From positions 1 through 64,000 of the forward strand of contig CAZOHT010000016.1 of NCBI GenBank assembly GCA_964579825.1: 64,000 nucleotides of DNA, read 5' to 3'. Shown here piece by piece: positions 42,522 to 48,634 of the stretch; the first letter of the stretch is position 1; each line of letters opens with the position of its first letter. Source of the stretch: SPCO01 sp964579825. Its GTDB lineage: Bacteria; Chloroflexota; Limnocylindria; Limnocylindrales; CSP1-4. The position numbers and the translations under genes are program-made. Under the pieces are notes generated by a model that ran no database searches, was not told the origin of the DNA, and was given only the letters and a program-made list of their open reading frames with translations.

Positions 42522-42590
42522 ACGTCTCCATGCCATGCCAAGCCGCGCCCAACCTCGCCACACCAGGCCGTGCCGCGCCACGCCTTGTCC
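42522..42590 (-). repeat. GGCNN pentamer array (c) before the protease gene
   Basis: About twelve leftward pentamers ending GGCAT GGCAT GGAGACGTTC. The final GGAGA acts as the Shine-Dalgarno for the protease, so the array directly precedes translation start. Confidence 0.7.
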
Positions 42591-42612
42591 TGCTGATCCC
42601 GATCACTCGATC

Positions 42613-42720
42613 TCCAAAACGAAGAGCGCCCGGGAGCCAGGGCCATGAAGTGGCCTCAGACTGCCGGGCGCCGGTTCGGCGGTCCCTGCTAGTTGCCGTG
42701 CGGGCAACCGATGATCTAAC
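42613..42720 (-). promoter_or_regulatory. Structured 5' leader of the capsid operon
   Basis: Three hairpins in the leader: GTTGCC/GGCAAC (42692-42708), and an 8-bp GCGCCCGG stem (42626-42633 with 42664-42671) enclosing GGCCA-TGAAG-TGGCC, followed in the transcript by TCTTCGTTTTGG. This resembles an attenuator or a site for antitermination. Confidence 0.5.
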
Positions 42721-42723
42721 TCT

Positions 42724-42746
42724 AGTTTACCACGCGCCTACGATGC
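42724..42746 (-). promoter_or_regulatory. Late-class promoter of the capsid-tail operon
   Basis: Leftward GCATCGTAGGCGC, 4 nt, then extended -10 TGGTAAACT (TAAACT at 42724-42729). Drives the leader and protease gene. Confidence 0.75.
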
Positions 42747-42767
42747 GATGCATCCAGAAATGAGGAA

Positions 42768-42814
42768 CCCCGGCGACCAGGGGTGGGAGGGGGAGGGGGG
42801 CCTGGCCGCCGGGG
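42768..42814 (-). terminator. Hairpin terminator of the candidate small RNA
   Basis: CCCCGGCGGCCAGG and CCTGGTCGCCGGGG pair over 14 bp with a C-rich loop. Confidence 0.6.
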
Positions 42815-42873
42815 GTACGGAGTGGAACCGGGTCGCCGCGTGTTGTTCGGGCGGCTGCGACGAGGCCGCCATA
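42768..42873 (-). ncRNA. Candidate small RNA (about 105 nt)
   Basis: A late-class promoter at 42879-42901 and a strong 14-bp hairpin at 42768-42814 (one G-U pair, 19-nt loop) followed by a moderately U-rich TTCCTCATTTCT delimit a short leftward transcript. It contains no ribosome-binding site; the only ATG frame (44 codons) runs through the hairpin into the next promoter. Candidate regulatory RNA, or remnant leader. Confidence 0.45.
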
Positions 42874-42878
42874 CGTCT

Positions 42879-42901
42879 AGTGTACCACGCGACTACAATG
42901 C
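42879..42901 (-). promoter_or_regulatory. Late-class promoter of the candidate small RNA
   Basis: Leftward GCATTGTAGTCGC (42889-42901), 4 nt, TGGTACACT. It overlaps the stop of the small membrane protein gene. Confidence 0.7.
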
Positions 42902-43087
42902 GTCACGGCCAGCGATTGCGACAGCCACGAGGAGCACGAAGCAGAGGGCCGCGACGAGCGCCATCGACCACGGCACCCAGATGGGGGCGAAGACGACCCA
43001 CCAGGAGACGCCGATCGACCCAGAGAGCTTGGCGATGACGAGGCCGGTGACCAGGCCCCACTGGAGGACGAAGGGGATGTGCTTCAT
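42893..43087 (-). CDS. Small two-helix membrane protein (64 aa)
   Basis: VLQWGLVTGLVIAKLSGS and WSMALVAALCFVLLVAVAIAG are two membrane helices; the sequence resembles phage proteins annotated as transmembrane Fragile-X-F. The promoter puts transcription start at the ATG (leaderless). Possible immunity or exclusion role. Confidence 0.65.
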   Translation of the reverse strand: MKHIPFVLQWGLVTGLVIAKLSGSIGVSWWVVFAPIWVPWSMALVAALCFVLLVAVAIAGRDAL

Positions 43088-43094
43088 GCCGTAG

Positions 43095-43122
43095 AAGGTA
43101 GGCGCGGACGTCGTGGTGTCAA
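43095..43122 (-). promoter_or_regulatory. Promoter of the small membrane protein gene
   Basis: Leftward TTGACA (43117-43122), 16-nt spacer, TACCTT (43095-43100), 7 nt, ATG at 43087. CGAG precedes TTGACA as at 7351, but there is no full 13-bp motif. Confidence 0.65.
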
Positions 43123-43141
43123 CTCGACGCTGCCGGATTGG

Positions 43142-43651
43142 TCAGCAATCCGACGGGTCGCGGCCGGAGTGAGTCCACCGCAGATCGACACCCCCAGGAC
43201 ATGATGCGAAGCATGGTTCGCCGACGATCTCTGCAGCGCACTTGGTGTCGAGTTGGGACTGGGTCAGCTTGCCGGTCACTGATCGCGGGAGCCTGACTCC
43301 GGTCGCCGGGCAGATGAGCGTCAGGCCCGCGTCCGCGATGGCTGGCGGCGGCGGGCACGGCTCCACCCTTAGGGTCGCCATCGTGGGCGAGATCTTGGTG
43401 TATGTCTGCCTCGTCCATGTCCAGGGGTGTTCCCGGTGCCACCGCAGCCCACGCACGCAATGGAACTGGGGTCGATTGCGAAGCGCCCTCGCGATCGAGC
43501 CCCAGACATGTGGGGCGTGCGTCTGGTCGATGACCTCGGGTCGCACTGATGGTGGCGGCCCGGACGACGGGGCGCCAAGGATGGCGAGCGCCTCCTGGTC
43601 CGCCTCTAGGACGGCGCCAGAGTCAAGGCAGATGATCAGGTTGCCATGCAA
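43142..43651 (-). CDS. Hypothetical protein (169 aa), uncertain
   Basis: Long leftward frame with a TTG start at 43651 behind GTGGGAG. Contains LIICLDSGAVLEADQEALAIL and paired Cys but no recognised family. Composition is plausible for a gene; an opposite-strand frame overlaps it, so it is tentative. Confidence 0.4.
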   Translation of the reverse strand: MHGNLIICLDSGAVLEADQEALAILGAPSSGPPPSVRPEVIDQTHAPHVWGSIARALRNRPQFHCVRGLRWHREHPWTWTRQTYTKISPTMATLRVEPCPPPPAIADAGLTLICPATGVRLPRSVTGKLTQSQLDTKCAAEIVGEPCFASCPGGVDLRWTHSGRDPSDC

Positions 43652-43677
43652 TGGGGGGGCTCCCACTTGAACGAGGC

Positions 43678-43690
43678 TGACACAATGTCA
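43678..43690. promoter_or_regulatory. Palindromic candidate operator TGACACAATGTCA
   Basis: TGACA and TGTCA arms lie in the divergent gap between the leftward gene at 43651 and the ribbon-helix-helix gene, a likely autoregulatory site. Confidence 0.45.
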
Positions 43691-43717
43691 CACGTCGTCA
43701 CAAGAGGCAAGGGGCCG

Positions 43718-43945
43718 ATGGAGAAGGGGTATAGTCGCCGCGAAATGCGCTTCCTGTCTGTGCGGATTGATGACGAGCTCGCCCGAGATCTCGACAGGGT
43801 CGCAACGCTCGTGAGGGAGCGGTACGCCCACTCACACGTCAGTACGTCAGCCGTCGCGAGGCGGTCGCTGGCGATCGGGCTGAGGCGCATGGAGCGCGAG
43901 ATGGTGGAGCAGATCGCCGAGAACGGGCGCAAGAAGAAGCGGTGA
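43718..43945 (+). CDS. Ribbon-helix-helix (CopG/Arc-type) regulator (75 aa)
   Basis: MRFLSVRIDDELARDLDRVA is a canonical ribbon plus helix A; the second helix follows. A dimeric DNA-binding protein, one candidate repressor for lysogeny or for the dispersed 13-bp motif. ATG 43718 follows AAGGGG; ATGs at 43685 and 43745 are alternatives. Next to the tRNA and integrase. Confidence 0.65.
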   Translation: MEKGYSRREMRFLSVRIDDELARDLDRVATLVRERYAHSHVSTSAVARRSLAIGLRRMEREMVEQIAENGRKKKR

Positions 43946-43946
43946 C

Positions 43947-44023
43947 TGGCGTCCCCGGCGGGATTTGAACCCGCGATCTCCGGCGTGAAAGGCCGGCGTC
44001 CTGGGCCACTAGACGACGGGGAC
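43947..44023 (-). tRNA. tRNA-Glu (anticodon TTC)
   Basis: On the minus strand a full cloverleaf: acceptor GTCCCCG with CGGGGAC, a D arm ending in GGAC, anticodon stem CCGGC/GCCGG with loop CTTTCAC (anticodon TTC), a 5-nt variable loop, T arm GCGGG/CCCGC with TTCAAAT, discriminator G and an encoded CCA. Intact, so it could be functional. It lies next to the integrase and may also be, or derive from, the attachment site. Confidence 0.93.
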
Positions 44024-44432
44024 GAGTCGCGATCCTACCACGGCCATGTGAAGGTGGCAGTTCGATGTCGAGTTGCCAGTTTGACCCTATGACCCTACGC
44101 GGTGGTGGCGATGACCCTGGGCCGACCCTGCCGCCGCCCTATGGAATCCGCCGCCCAGAAATCCTCAGCAAGGATCGCGAGATACGGGTCGGCTCGACCC
44201 TGGACCGCCACCTTGAAAGTCTGAATGGGCCTCCAGCGTATGTCGTGCGTCTACAACGCATCGAGGCAAGCGTTGCACATTCTGCAAGGGTTCGCGAACG
44301 CAGTGAGGGGGCAGGGTGGTGCAGGATGGTGCAGGTTGTGCGGCCCCCGACCCTACACTGCCCCTATGGGTTCACCACACTTTGAGTTGACACCCAGGAT
44401 CATTTCTGAGAGGGTCAGGTGGGAGGTGGCCG
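44024..44432. other. Candidate attP / integrase control region
   Basis: Gene-free interval between tRNA-Glu and integrase. GACCCT occurs six times in the same orientation (44083, 44091, 44113, 44124, 44196, 44349) and once inverted (44411), suggesting arm-type sites for integrase or excisionase. A TGGTGCAGG direct repeat is near 44315-44336. Contains a 13-bp motif copy at 44247. The core site cannot be fixed without the attB sequence. Confidence 0.5.
44247..44259 (+). promoter_or_regulatory. 13-bp motif upstream of the integrase
   Basis: Exact GCGTCTACAACGC. No TTGACA follows at the 1-nt spacing seen elsewhere. Confidence 0.55.
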
Positions 44433-45644
44433 ATGCCGAGGGTGGCACTCACGGACAAGATGATCGCGGGGCTGACCAGTGAGGGCAAGGTCCAGCGGGA
44501 CCTCTACGACGCCGTCGTGCCGGGCCTGATCCTCCGCGTGACAGCGGAGGGGACGAAGGTCTGGACGATCAGGTACTCCGTCGGGAAGGAGCGCAAGCGC
44601 GCCACGCTCGGGCGGCACCCGGCGATCGGCCTGGCGGTCGCGCGCGACAAGGCGACCATCCTGATGCGGCAGGCCGTGGAGGGCGAGGACCCGATGGCGT
44701 CGGACGGGACGGTCGGCACGCTGCTCGACGTGTCGAAGGAGTTCCGCCGCATCTACATCCCGATCCTCGCCGACACCACACAGAAGGAGTGGCGGCGCAT
44801 CATCCTGGGAACGATCGAACCCAAGTTGGGAACGATGGACCTCGAGCGCCCGGCGACCGCGCGCAAGCAACTGCGCTCCGTCCTCGACGGCCTCGCATCG
44901 CGGCACGCGGCCCGGACGGTCTACGCGATCGTCCGGCGGATGCTTCGGTGGGCCGGGCAGCGCGACCTCATCGTGCCCGGGACCGGCGCGCAGATCTTCA
45001 GCGACTTCGCGCGGCCCGAGATCGGGTCGGCCAGGAGGACGAGGACTCTCAGCTGGGACGAGACGAGGGCGATCCTCGCGGCCGTCCGGAAGGAGCCGTT
45101 TCTGCTGCGGGGGCTCTGGCGGCTCGCGTGGCTGACCGGGCAGCGGCGGTCGGAGGTCCTGAGCGCGGAGTGGTCGGGCGTCGACCTCAAGGAGAAGACG
45201 TGGACCCTCGCCGTGAAGTCGTCGCGCCGGCAGCGCGTCGAGGGGAAGACGTTGGGCGGCCGGACCCACACCCTCCCGCTCTCCGACCAGGCCGTCGAGC
45301 TCCTGCGCGAGCTCCGCATCGTGGCCGGCGAGTCGCCGTGGGTCTTCCCGGGCGAGGGGGAGATGGGACATGTCTGGGGGGTTGGGAAGTCGATCGAGCG
45401 GGTGAGGGCGGCATCCCAGATTCGCGAATTCAGAATCCACGACATCAGGAGGACCGTCGCCAGCAGACTCGCGGAGCTCGGGGTCGGGCAGCCGGCCATC
45501 TCGTCCATCCTCGCCCATAGCGCGAGCGACTCCGGGGCCGCCACCGTCACCAGCGAGGTCTACGTCCACTACCGCTACCTGAGGGAGATGCGCGACGGAC
45601 TGCAACGCTGGGCCGACGTGCTGGACGAAAAAACGGGGCGGTGA
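44433..45644 (+). CDS. int: Tyrosine integrase (P4-like)
   Basis: 403 aa. The N-terminal DUF4102-like arm-binding domain (VVPGLILRVTAEGTKVWTIRY) and SAM-like region are followed by the catalytic domain with TGQRRSEVL (Arg near 235), HDIRRTVASRL (His-x-x-Arg near 335), LAHS and the nucleophile Tyr in YVHYRYL near 377. Inserts the phage into the host, probably at a tRNA-Glu gene. ATG 44433 follows GGGAGGTGG. It is surrounded by genes of the opposite strand. Confidence 0.92.
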   Translation: MPRVALTDKMIAGLTSEGKVQRDLYDAVVPGLILRVTAEGTKVWTIRYSVGKERKRATLGRHPAIGLAVARDKATILMRQAVEGEDPMASDGTVGTLLDVSKEFRRIYIPILADTTQKEWRRIILGTIEPKLGTMDLERPATARKQLRSVLDGLASRHAARTVYAIVRRMLRWAGQRDLIVPGTGAQIFSDFARPEIGSARRTRTLSWDETRAILAAVRKEPFLLRGLWRLAWLTGQRRSEVLSAEWSGVDLKEKTWTLAVKSSRRQRVEGKTLGGRTHTLPLSDQAVELLRELRIVAGESPWVFPGEGEMGHVWGVGKSIERVRAASQIREFRIHDIRRTVASRLAELGVGQPAISSILAHSASDSGAATVTSEVYVHYRYLREMRDGLQRWADVLDEKTGR

Positions 45645-45654
45645 CCCGCCCCGT
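45633..45654. terminator. Bidirectional terminator between integrase and excisionase
   Basis: ACGGGGCGG and CCGCCCCGT pair around a TGAC loop. Leftward transcripts end in TTTTTT (45628-45633 on the opposite strand), an ideal intrinsic terminator; rightward transcripts have an A-tract before the stem. It overlaps the integrase stop codon. Confidence 0.85.
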
Positions 45655-45713
45655 CGGTACGCCCATGCCGAGCCTTGCCACGCCATGCCCCGCCCAACCA
45701 GGCCTGGCCCCGC
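45655..45713 (-). repeat. GGCNN pentamer array (d) after excisionase
   Basis: About ten leftward pentamers run from the excisionase stop codon to the terminator, ending GGCATGGGCGTACC. Confidence 0.65.
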
Positions 45714-45881
45714 CTACCGTATCGCCTCAACCCACTGCAGAACCTCGAACTCCAGCCACCCGATCCGCCCCGGCGACAGGCGGCGGCGAGCCGGAAACCT
45801 GCCGTCGCGCTCGAGTCGCCGGATCGTGTCCCTACTGATGCCGGCAACCATGACGACCTCGCGCTCCGAGAGGAACCTCAC
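45714..45881 (-). CDS. xis: Excisionase, AlpA/MerR-like (55 aa)
   Basis: RFLSEREVVMVAGISRDTIR is a MerR/AlpA-type helix-turn-helix used by small excisionases; the wing GRFPARRRLSPGRIGWLEFE follows. GTG 45881 chosen because the upstream ATG frame ends after five codons (MEAFR). Faces the integrase across a terminator, so its relative expression can be set independently. Confidence 0.75.
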   Translation of the reverse strand: MRFLSEREVVMVAGISRDTIRRLERDGRFPARRRLSPGRIGWLEFEVLQWVEAIR

Positions 45882-46171
45882 CGGAACGCCTCCATGCCCT
45901 GCCTCGCCATGCCATGCCCCGCCGTGCCCCGCCCTGCCCCGCCTCGCTTGCGTCCGGCCACGATGTCGCAGCAGTGCGAGTACGAGATCCTGAGCCGCCT
46001 CGCCACGTCTGCTCGGGTCTCGCCCTGCTCGATGACCAGGTTCCGGACGGCCCGCACCTGGTAGTCAGAGAGCGGAAGGCCCCGACCGCGAGGCCGCCAG
46101 CGCGCGAACCAGTCGTTGCGCGGCAGGCGCAGCCGGTCGTACTCGCGGCGACGAGCCGTCTGCACCCTCAT
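45878..46171 (-). CDS. Helix-turn-helix protein with array-encoded tail (97 aa)
   Basis: YQVRAVRNLVIEQGETRADV and RRLRISYSHCCDIVAGRK form a homeodomain-like helix-turn-helix; a candidate regulator. The C-terminal 21 residues (GGAGRGTAGHGMARQGMEAFR type) are translated pentamer array (e), as at 17449. ATG 46171 overlaps the next gene. Confidence 0.6.
   Translation of the reverse strand: MRVQTARRREYDRLRLPRNDWFARWRPRGRGLPLSDYQVRAVRNLVIEQGETRADVARRLRISYSHCCDIVAGRKRGGAGRGTAGHGMARQGMEAFR
45884..45951 (-). repeat. GGCNN pentamer array (e) before excisionase
   Basis: About twelve leftward pentamers (GGCGG GGCAG GGCGG GGCAC and so on) ending GGCATGGAGGCGTTCC, which supplies the GGAGG site for the excisionase GTG. 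The ending matches array (c). Confidence 0.7.
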
Positions 46172-46389
46172 CGCACCGACCTCCGCTTCCGCTTCTTGTT
46201 GAAGAGCCTCGGCTTCGGGATGAAGCTGTCGAACCCGGCGCCGGATAGCCGGTCGAGCGCCGCCTGACGCGCGGCCAGGTCGTCGGACTTCAGGATGGCC
46301 CCGAGGGCGCGACCGATGTAGAACGGGCCGAGGTCGGCGTCGAACCGGGCGTTGTCGATCTCGGTCTCGACCCTCTCAGCGAGTTCCAA
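46168..46389 (-). CDS. Small hypothetical protein (73 aa)
   Basis: Helical protein with a very basic C-terminus (RLFNKKRKRRSVR), possibly nucleic acid-binding. Overlaps its neighbours. Confidence 0.55.
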   Translation of the reverse strand: MELAERVETEIDNARFDADLGPFYIGRALGAILKSDDLAARQAALDRLSGAGFDSFIPKPRLFNKKRKRRSVR

Positions 46390-46465
46390 GGTCGACCTCG
46401 ATGAGCGCCCGGAAGATCAGCCACGACCCGAGGACGAGGAGCGCGGCGGAGATCAGTTCGAGCAT
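46376..46465 (-). CDS. Membrane micropeptide (29 aa)
   Basis: MLELISAALLVLGSWLIFRALIEV is a single membrane helix. GGTGAGG precedes the ATG at 46465. It overlaps the genes on both sides by a few bases, as expected in this coupled run. Confidence 0.5.
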   Translation of the reverse strand: MLELISAALLVLGSWLIFRALIEVDLGTR

Positions 46466-46698
46466 GGCCTCACCGTCATGTCGAGCTCGTGCTCGAACGT
46501 GTCGCGCTCCTGCCGGAGGCGCTGGTTCTCGAGCAGGAGGACATCGATGAGGACATAGAGGTTCCTGTTCGTCTGACGGTACTCCGACCAGTTCGCGAGT
46601 GCGGCCTGGAGGGTGTGGCGGGTGGTCGAGAGTTCGCCGACCAGCGACAGGATGGCGAGCTCGGCCTCGTTCGGCTGCGGTTGAGGGTGGGACGACAT
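46453..46698 (-). CDS. Small coiled-coil protein (81 aa)
   Basis: Helical with heptads (LENQRLRQERDTFEHEL). No family recognised. Confidence 0.55.
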   Translation of the reverse strand: MSSHPQPQPNEAELAILSLVGELSTTRHTLQAALANWSEYRQTNRNLYVLIDVLLLENQRLRQERDTFEHELDMTVRPCSN

Positions 46699-46701
46699 GG
46701 C

Positions 46702-46881
46702 CTACGCCTTGCCCCTGCGGATCGCCTTGCGGGCTGCCCGGCGGGTCGAGAACTTCCCGGACCTCATGGCCGCGTCGGTCGCCTCCGTCATCTTCACCTT
46801 GTAGGCGCAGAGCGTCGGGTTGGGGTGCTTGTGCTGTGACTTGGAGTCGGCGATGACTTCGGCGAGCGGGGTCTCGGTCAC
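46702..46881 (-). CDS. Small basic protein (59 aa)
   Basis: GTG 46881 overlaps the upstream stop. The Lys/Arg-rich C-terminus (FSTRRAARKAIRRGKA) suggests nucleic acid binding. Confidence 0.55.
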   Translation of the reverse strand: MTETPLAEVIADSKSQHKHPNPTLCAYKVKMTEATDAAMRSGKFSTRRAARKAIRRGKA

Positions 46882-47183
46882 TGGATCATCCTCCTCATGG
46901 CGGTTGCGAGGTCTCTCTTCAGGACGGTGATGGCGAGCGGGTGAAGGTCGATTCGGCGAGCGGCCACGACTGTGGCGACGGCTGGATCGCTGAGGATGTC
47001 GTGCAACACGGAGAGGACGCCGTAGCCGTCCATCCCGCAGTCGGACCACTCGAGGGAACGCTTCCACGCCGGGCTGGCCTGAAGCGCAAGGACCACCGGC
47101 TTGTCGTGGACCAGGAGCTTCATCCAGGCCCTCGCCTCTTTGGCCTCAGGTCCGTCTGCGATCTCCGGAATCCACTGTCCCAC
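46878..47183 (-). CDS. Hypothetical protein, probably leaderless (101 aa)
   Basis: The promoter puts transcription start at GTG 47183; an ATG at 47123 is the alternative. Helical soluble protein; VVLALQASPAWKRSLEWSD has no known family. First gene of the leftward lysogeny-side operon ending at the terminator at 45633. Confidence 0.55.
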   Translation of the reverse strand: MGQWIPEIADGPEAKEARAWMKLLVHDKPVVLALQASPAWKRSLEWSDCGMDGYGVLSVLHDILSDPAVATVVAARRIDLHPLAITVLKRDLATAMRRMIQ

Positions 47184-47189
47184 AGCCGG

Positions 47190-47233
47190 AGAGTACGCCC
47201 GTTCGCACCTGTTTGTCAACGAGGCGTAGATGC
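47190..47233 (-). promoter_or_regulatory. Early-class promoter with 13-bp motif, leftward
   Basis: Leftward GCATCTACGCCTC (47221-47233), one base, TTGACA (47214-47219), 18-nt spacer, TACTCT (47190-47195), then GTG 6 nt later. Same geometry as 7337, 14201 and 63358. Confidence 0.7.
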
Positions 47234-47277
47234 ATTTCATGCACTATACGCCACGGCAATGTCGTGGTGCGAATGAT

Positions 47278-47460
47278 CTATCCGGACCCCACGCGCCAGC
47301 TCTCCTCGATCACCGCGATGACCTTGCGGGGGCCGGTGGAGTCACAGTGGATCTCGATCCGGACGGACCCCGGGATGCCGTGGAGTTGACGCAACGCGGC
47401 AAGGACCCTCCGGCGGACGTCCTCAGCGATGTCGGTGGCGGGGTCCTTGGGCGGGGTCAT
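47278..47460 (-). CDS. Small hypothetical protein (60 aa)
   Basis: ATG 47460 overlaps the head protein stop. A helix then VRIEIHCDS and KVIAVIEES strands; unknown. Confidence 0.5.
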   Translation of the reverse strand: MTPPKDPATDIAEDVRRRVLAALRQLHGIPGSVRIEIHCDSTGPRKVIAVIEESWRVGSG

Positions 47461-48257
47461 ACGACCTCCAGAAAACAGCGACAGCGCGGGTGGCCGGGCG
47501 GAGCTTCTACGAGCTCGTTCGCATCCCACGTCGAGCCGAGCGGCTTCACGACTCCATCGAGCGGGCCGCAGAAGTCGCACACGCGCTCGTCCCGGGCCGT
47601 CACCCACATGACCATCGTGCCGTCCTCGCCCGTGCGCCTACGGAGGCGCTCGAGCGACCAGAGCTGCCCCCCGGAGATGGCGTAGGTCGTGGCGGTGGCG
47701 GCGGCGATCTCCAGGCGGTCGGCCTCGGCGATCTCGATGGCCCGGAGGCTCGAGGCCTCGATGGCCGCCTCGCTCATCCCGGCGTCGCGCTGGGCCTTCT
47801 CGCGCGCCTGGATCGCAGCTGCACTCCGGTCGAGCGTCCAGAGGAGGCCGAGGACCGACCCGGCCAGGATCCCTGGCGGGACGCCGTCGTTCGTCCCCCG
47901 GCGGTAGACGCCGACCACCGTCTCCTGAGCGCGCGCGATGATCCCGGTGGCGGCCCGGGTCGCGATGTCGGAGATCTCCTCCGCGACGCCGGCGCCGGTC
48001 GGGTCGTAGGCGTCGTCCTCCGAGAGGGCGGACTCCTCGAACGAGTCCCTGACGTGCCGGGCGATGAGGGCGACGAGCGCGGCCAGCATGAGGTCGTCAT
48101 CGAGGCGCGTCTCGCGGATGAGCGCCCCGGTGTCGTGCCACTGGACGGCGCGCTCGACGGCGTCCTGGTCGATGTCGTCGGCCCAGTCCGCGAGGAAGTC
48201 CCCGAGGTCGTCCTGGAGCTCGCCCTCGAGCTCGCGCTGCCTGGCCTCGGTCAGCAT
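47457..48257 (-). CDS. Mu F-like minor head protein (266 aa)
   Basis: The C-terminal signature WVTARDERVCDFCGPLDGVV and PPGHPRCRC is the Mu F-like domain of SPP1 gp7/Mu gpF minor head proteins. Normally follows the portal gene; here about 10 kb of fibre and glycosylation genes lie between. Confidence 0.85.
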   Translation of the reverse strand: MLTEARQRELEGELQDDLGDFLADWADDIDQDAVERAVQWHDTGALIRETRLDDDLMLAALVALIARHVRDSFEESALSEDDAYDPTGAGVAEEISDIATRAATGIIARAQETVVGVYRRGTNDGVPPGILAGSVLGLLWTLDRSAAAIQAREKAQRDAGMSEAAIEASSLRAIEIAEADRLEIAAATATTYAISGGQLWSLERLRRRTGEDGTMVMWVTARDERVCDFCGPLDGVVKPLGSTWDANELVEAPPGHPRCRCFLEVV

Positions 48258-48634
48258 CAGACCCCCACGTTCGGGCGGACGACGAGGTTGCCGGAGATGT
48301 AGACGATCTGGTCGAGAGACACCGGGACCGTCCGGCGGACCTCGTAGGCCCAGGTCTCAGGCTTCGTCGGCGTCGAGAGTGCGAGCGCGGTTCGGGTCAG
48401 CTTGAACCTGGTCTTCCCTGCGGTCGGGTCGGAGTGCCCGCCCGGCGCGTTGACGAGCGGGCCGATCTTCAGCGTGCCCTCGCGCTTGTCTCTGGCGATG
48501 AACGTGACGGTCTCGTTGCTCAGGTTCACGGCCGTCCCGGTCGAGGCGTCGGTGAGCGTGACCTCGATCAGGTTGTCGGTCTCCGACCAGACCGAGAGGT
48601 TGACGATGGAACCGAGGATGTCGACGCTGCTCAT
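48257..48634 (-). CDS. Structural beta-sandwich protein (125 aa)
   Basis: LIEVTLTDASTGTAVNLSN and TVTFIARDK resemble the N-terminal Ig-like domain of baseplate-upper-type proteins. Coupled by overlaps to both neighbours. Confidence 0.55.
   Translation of the reverse strand: MSSVDILGSIVNLSVWSETDNLIEVTLTDASTGTAVNLSNETVTFIARDKREGTLKIGPLVNAPGGHSDPTAGKTRFKLTRTALALSTPTKPETWAYEVRRTVPVSLDQIVYISGNLVVRPNVGV

Noticed and set aside
43242..43670. Plus-strand 142-codon frame
   Set aside because: Overlaps the more gene-like minus frame, lacks a ribosome site and has Ser/Trp/Arg shadow composition.
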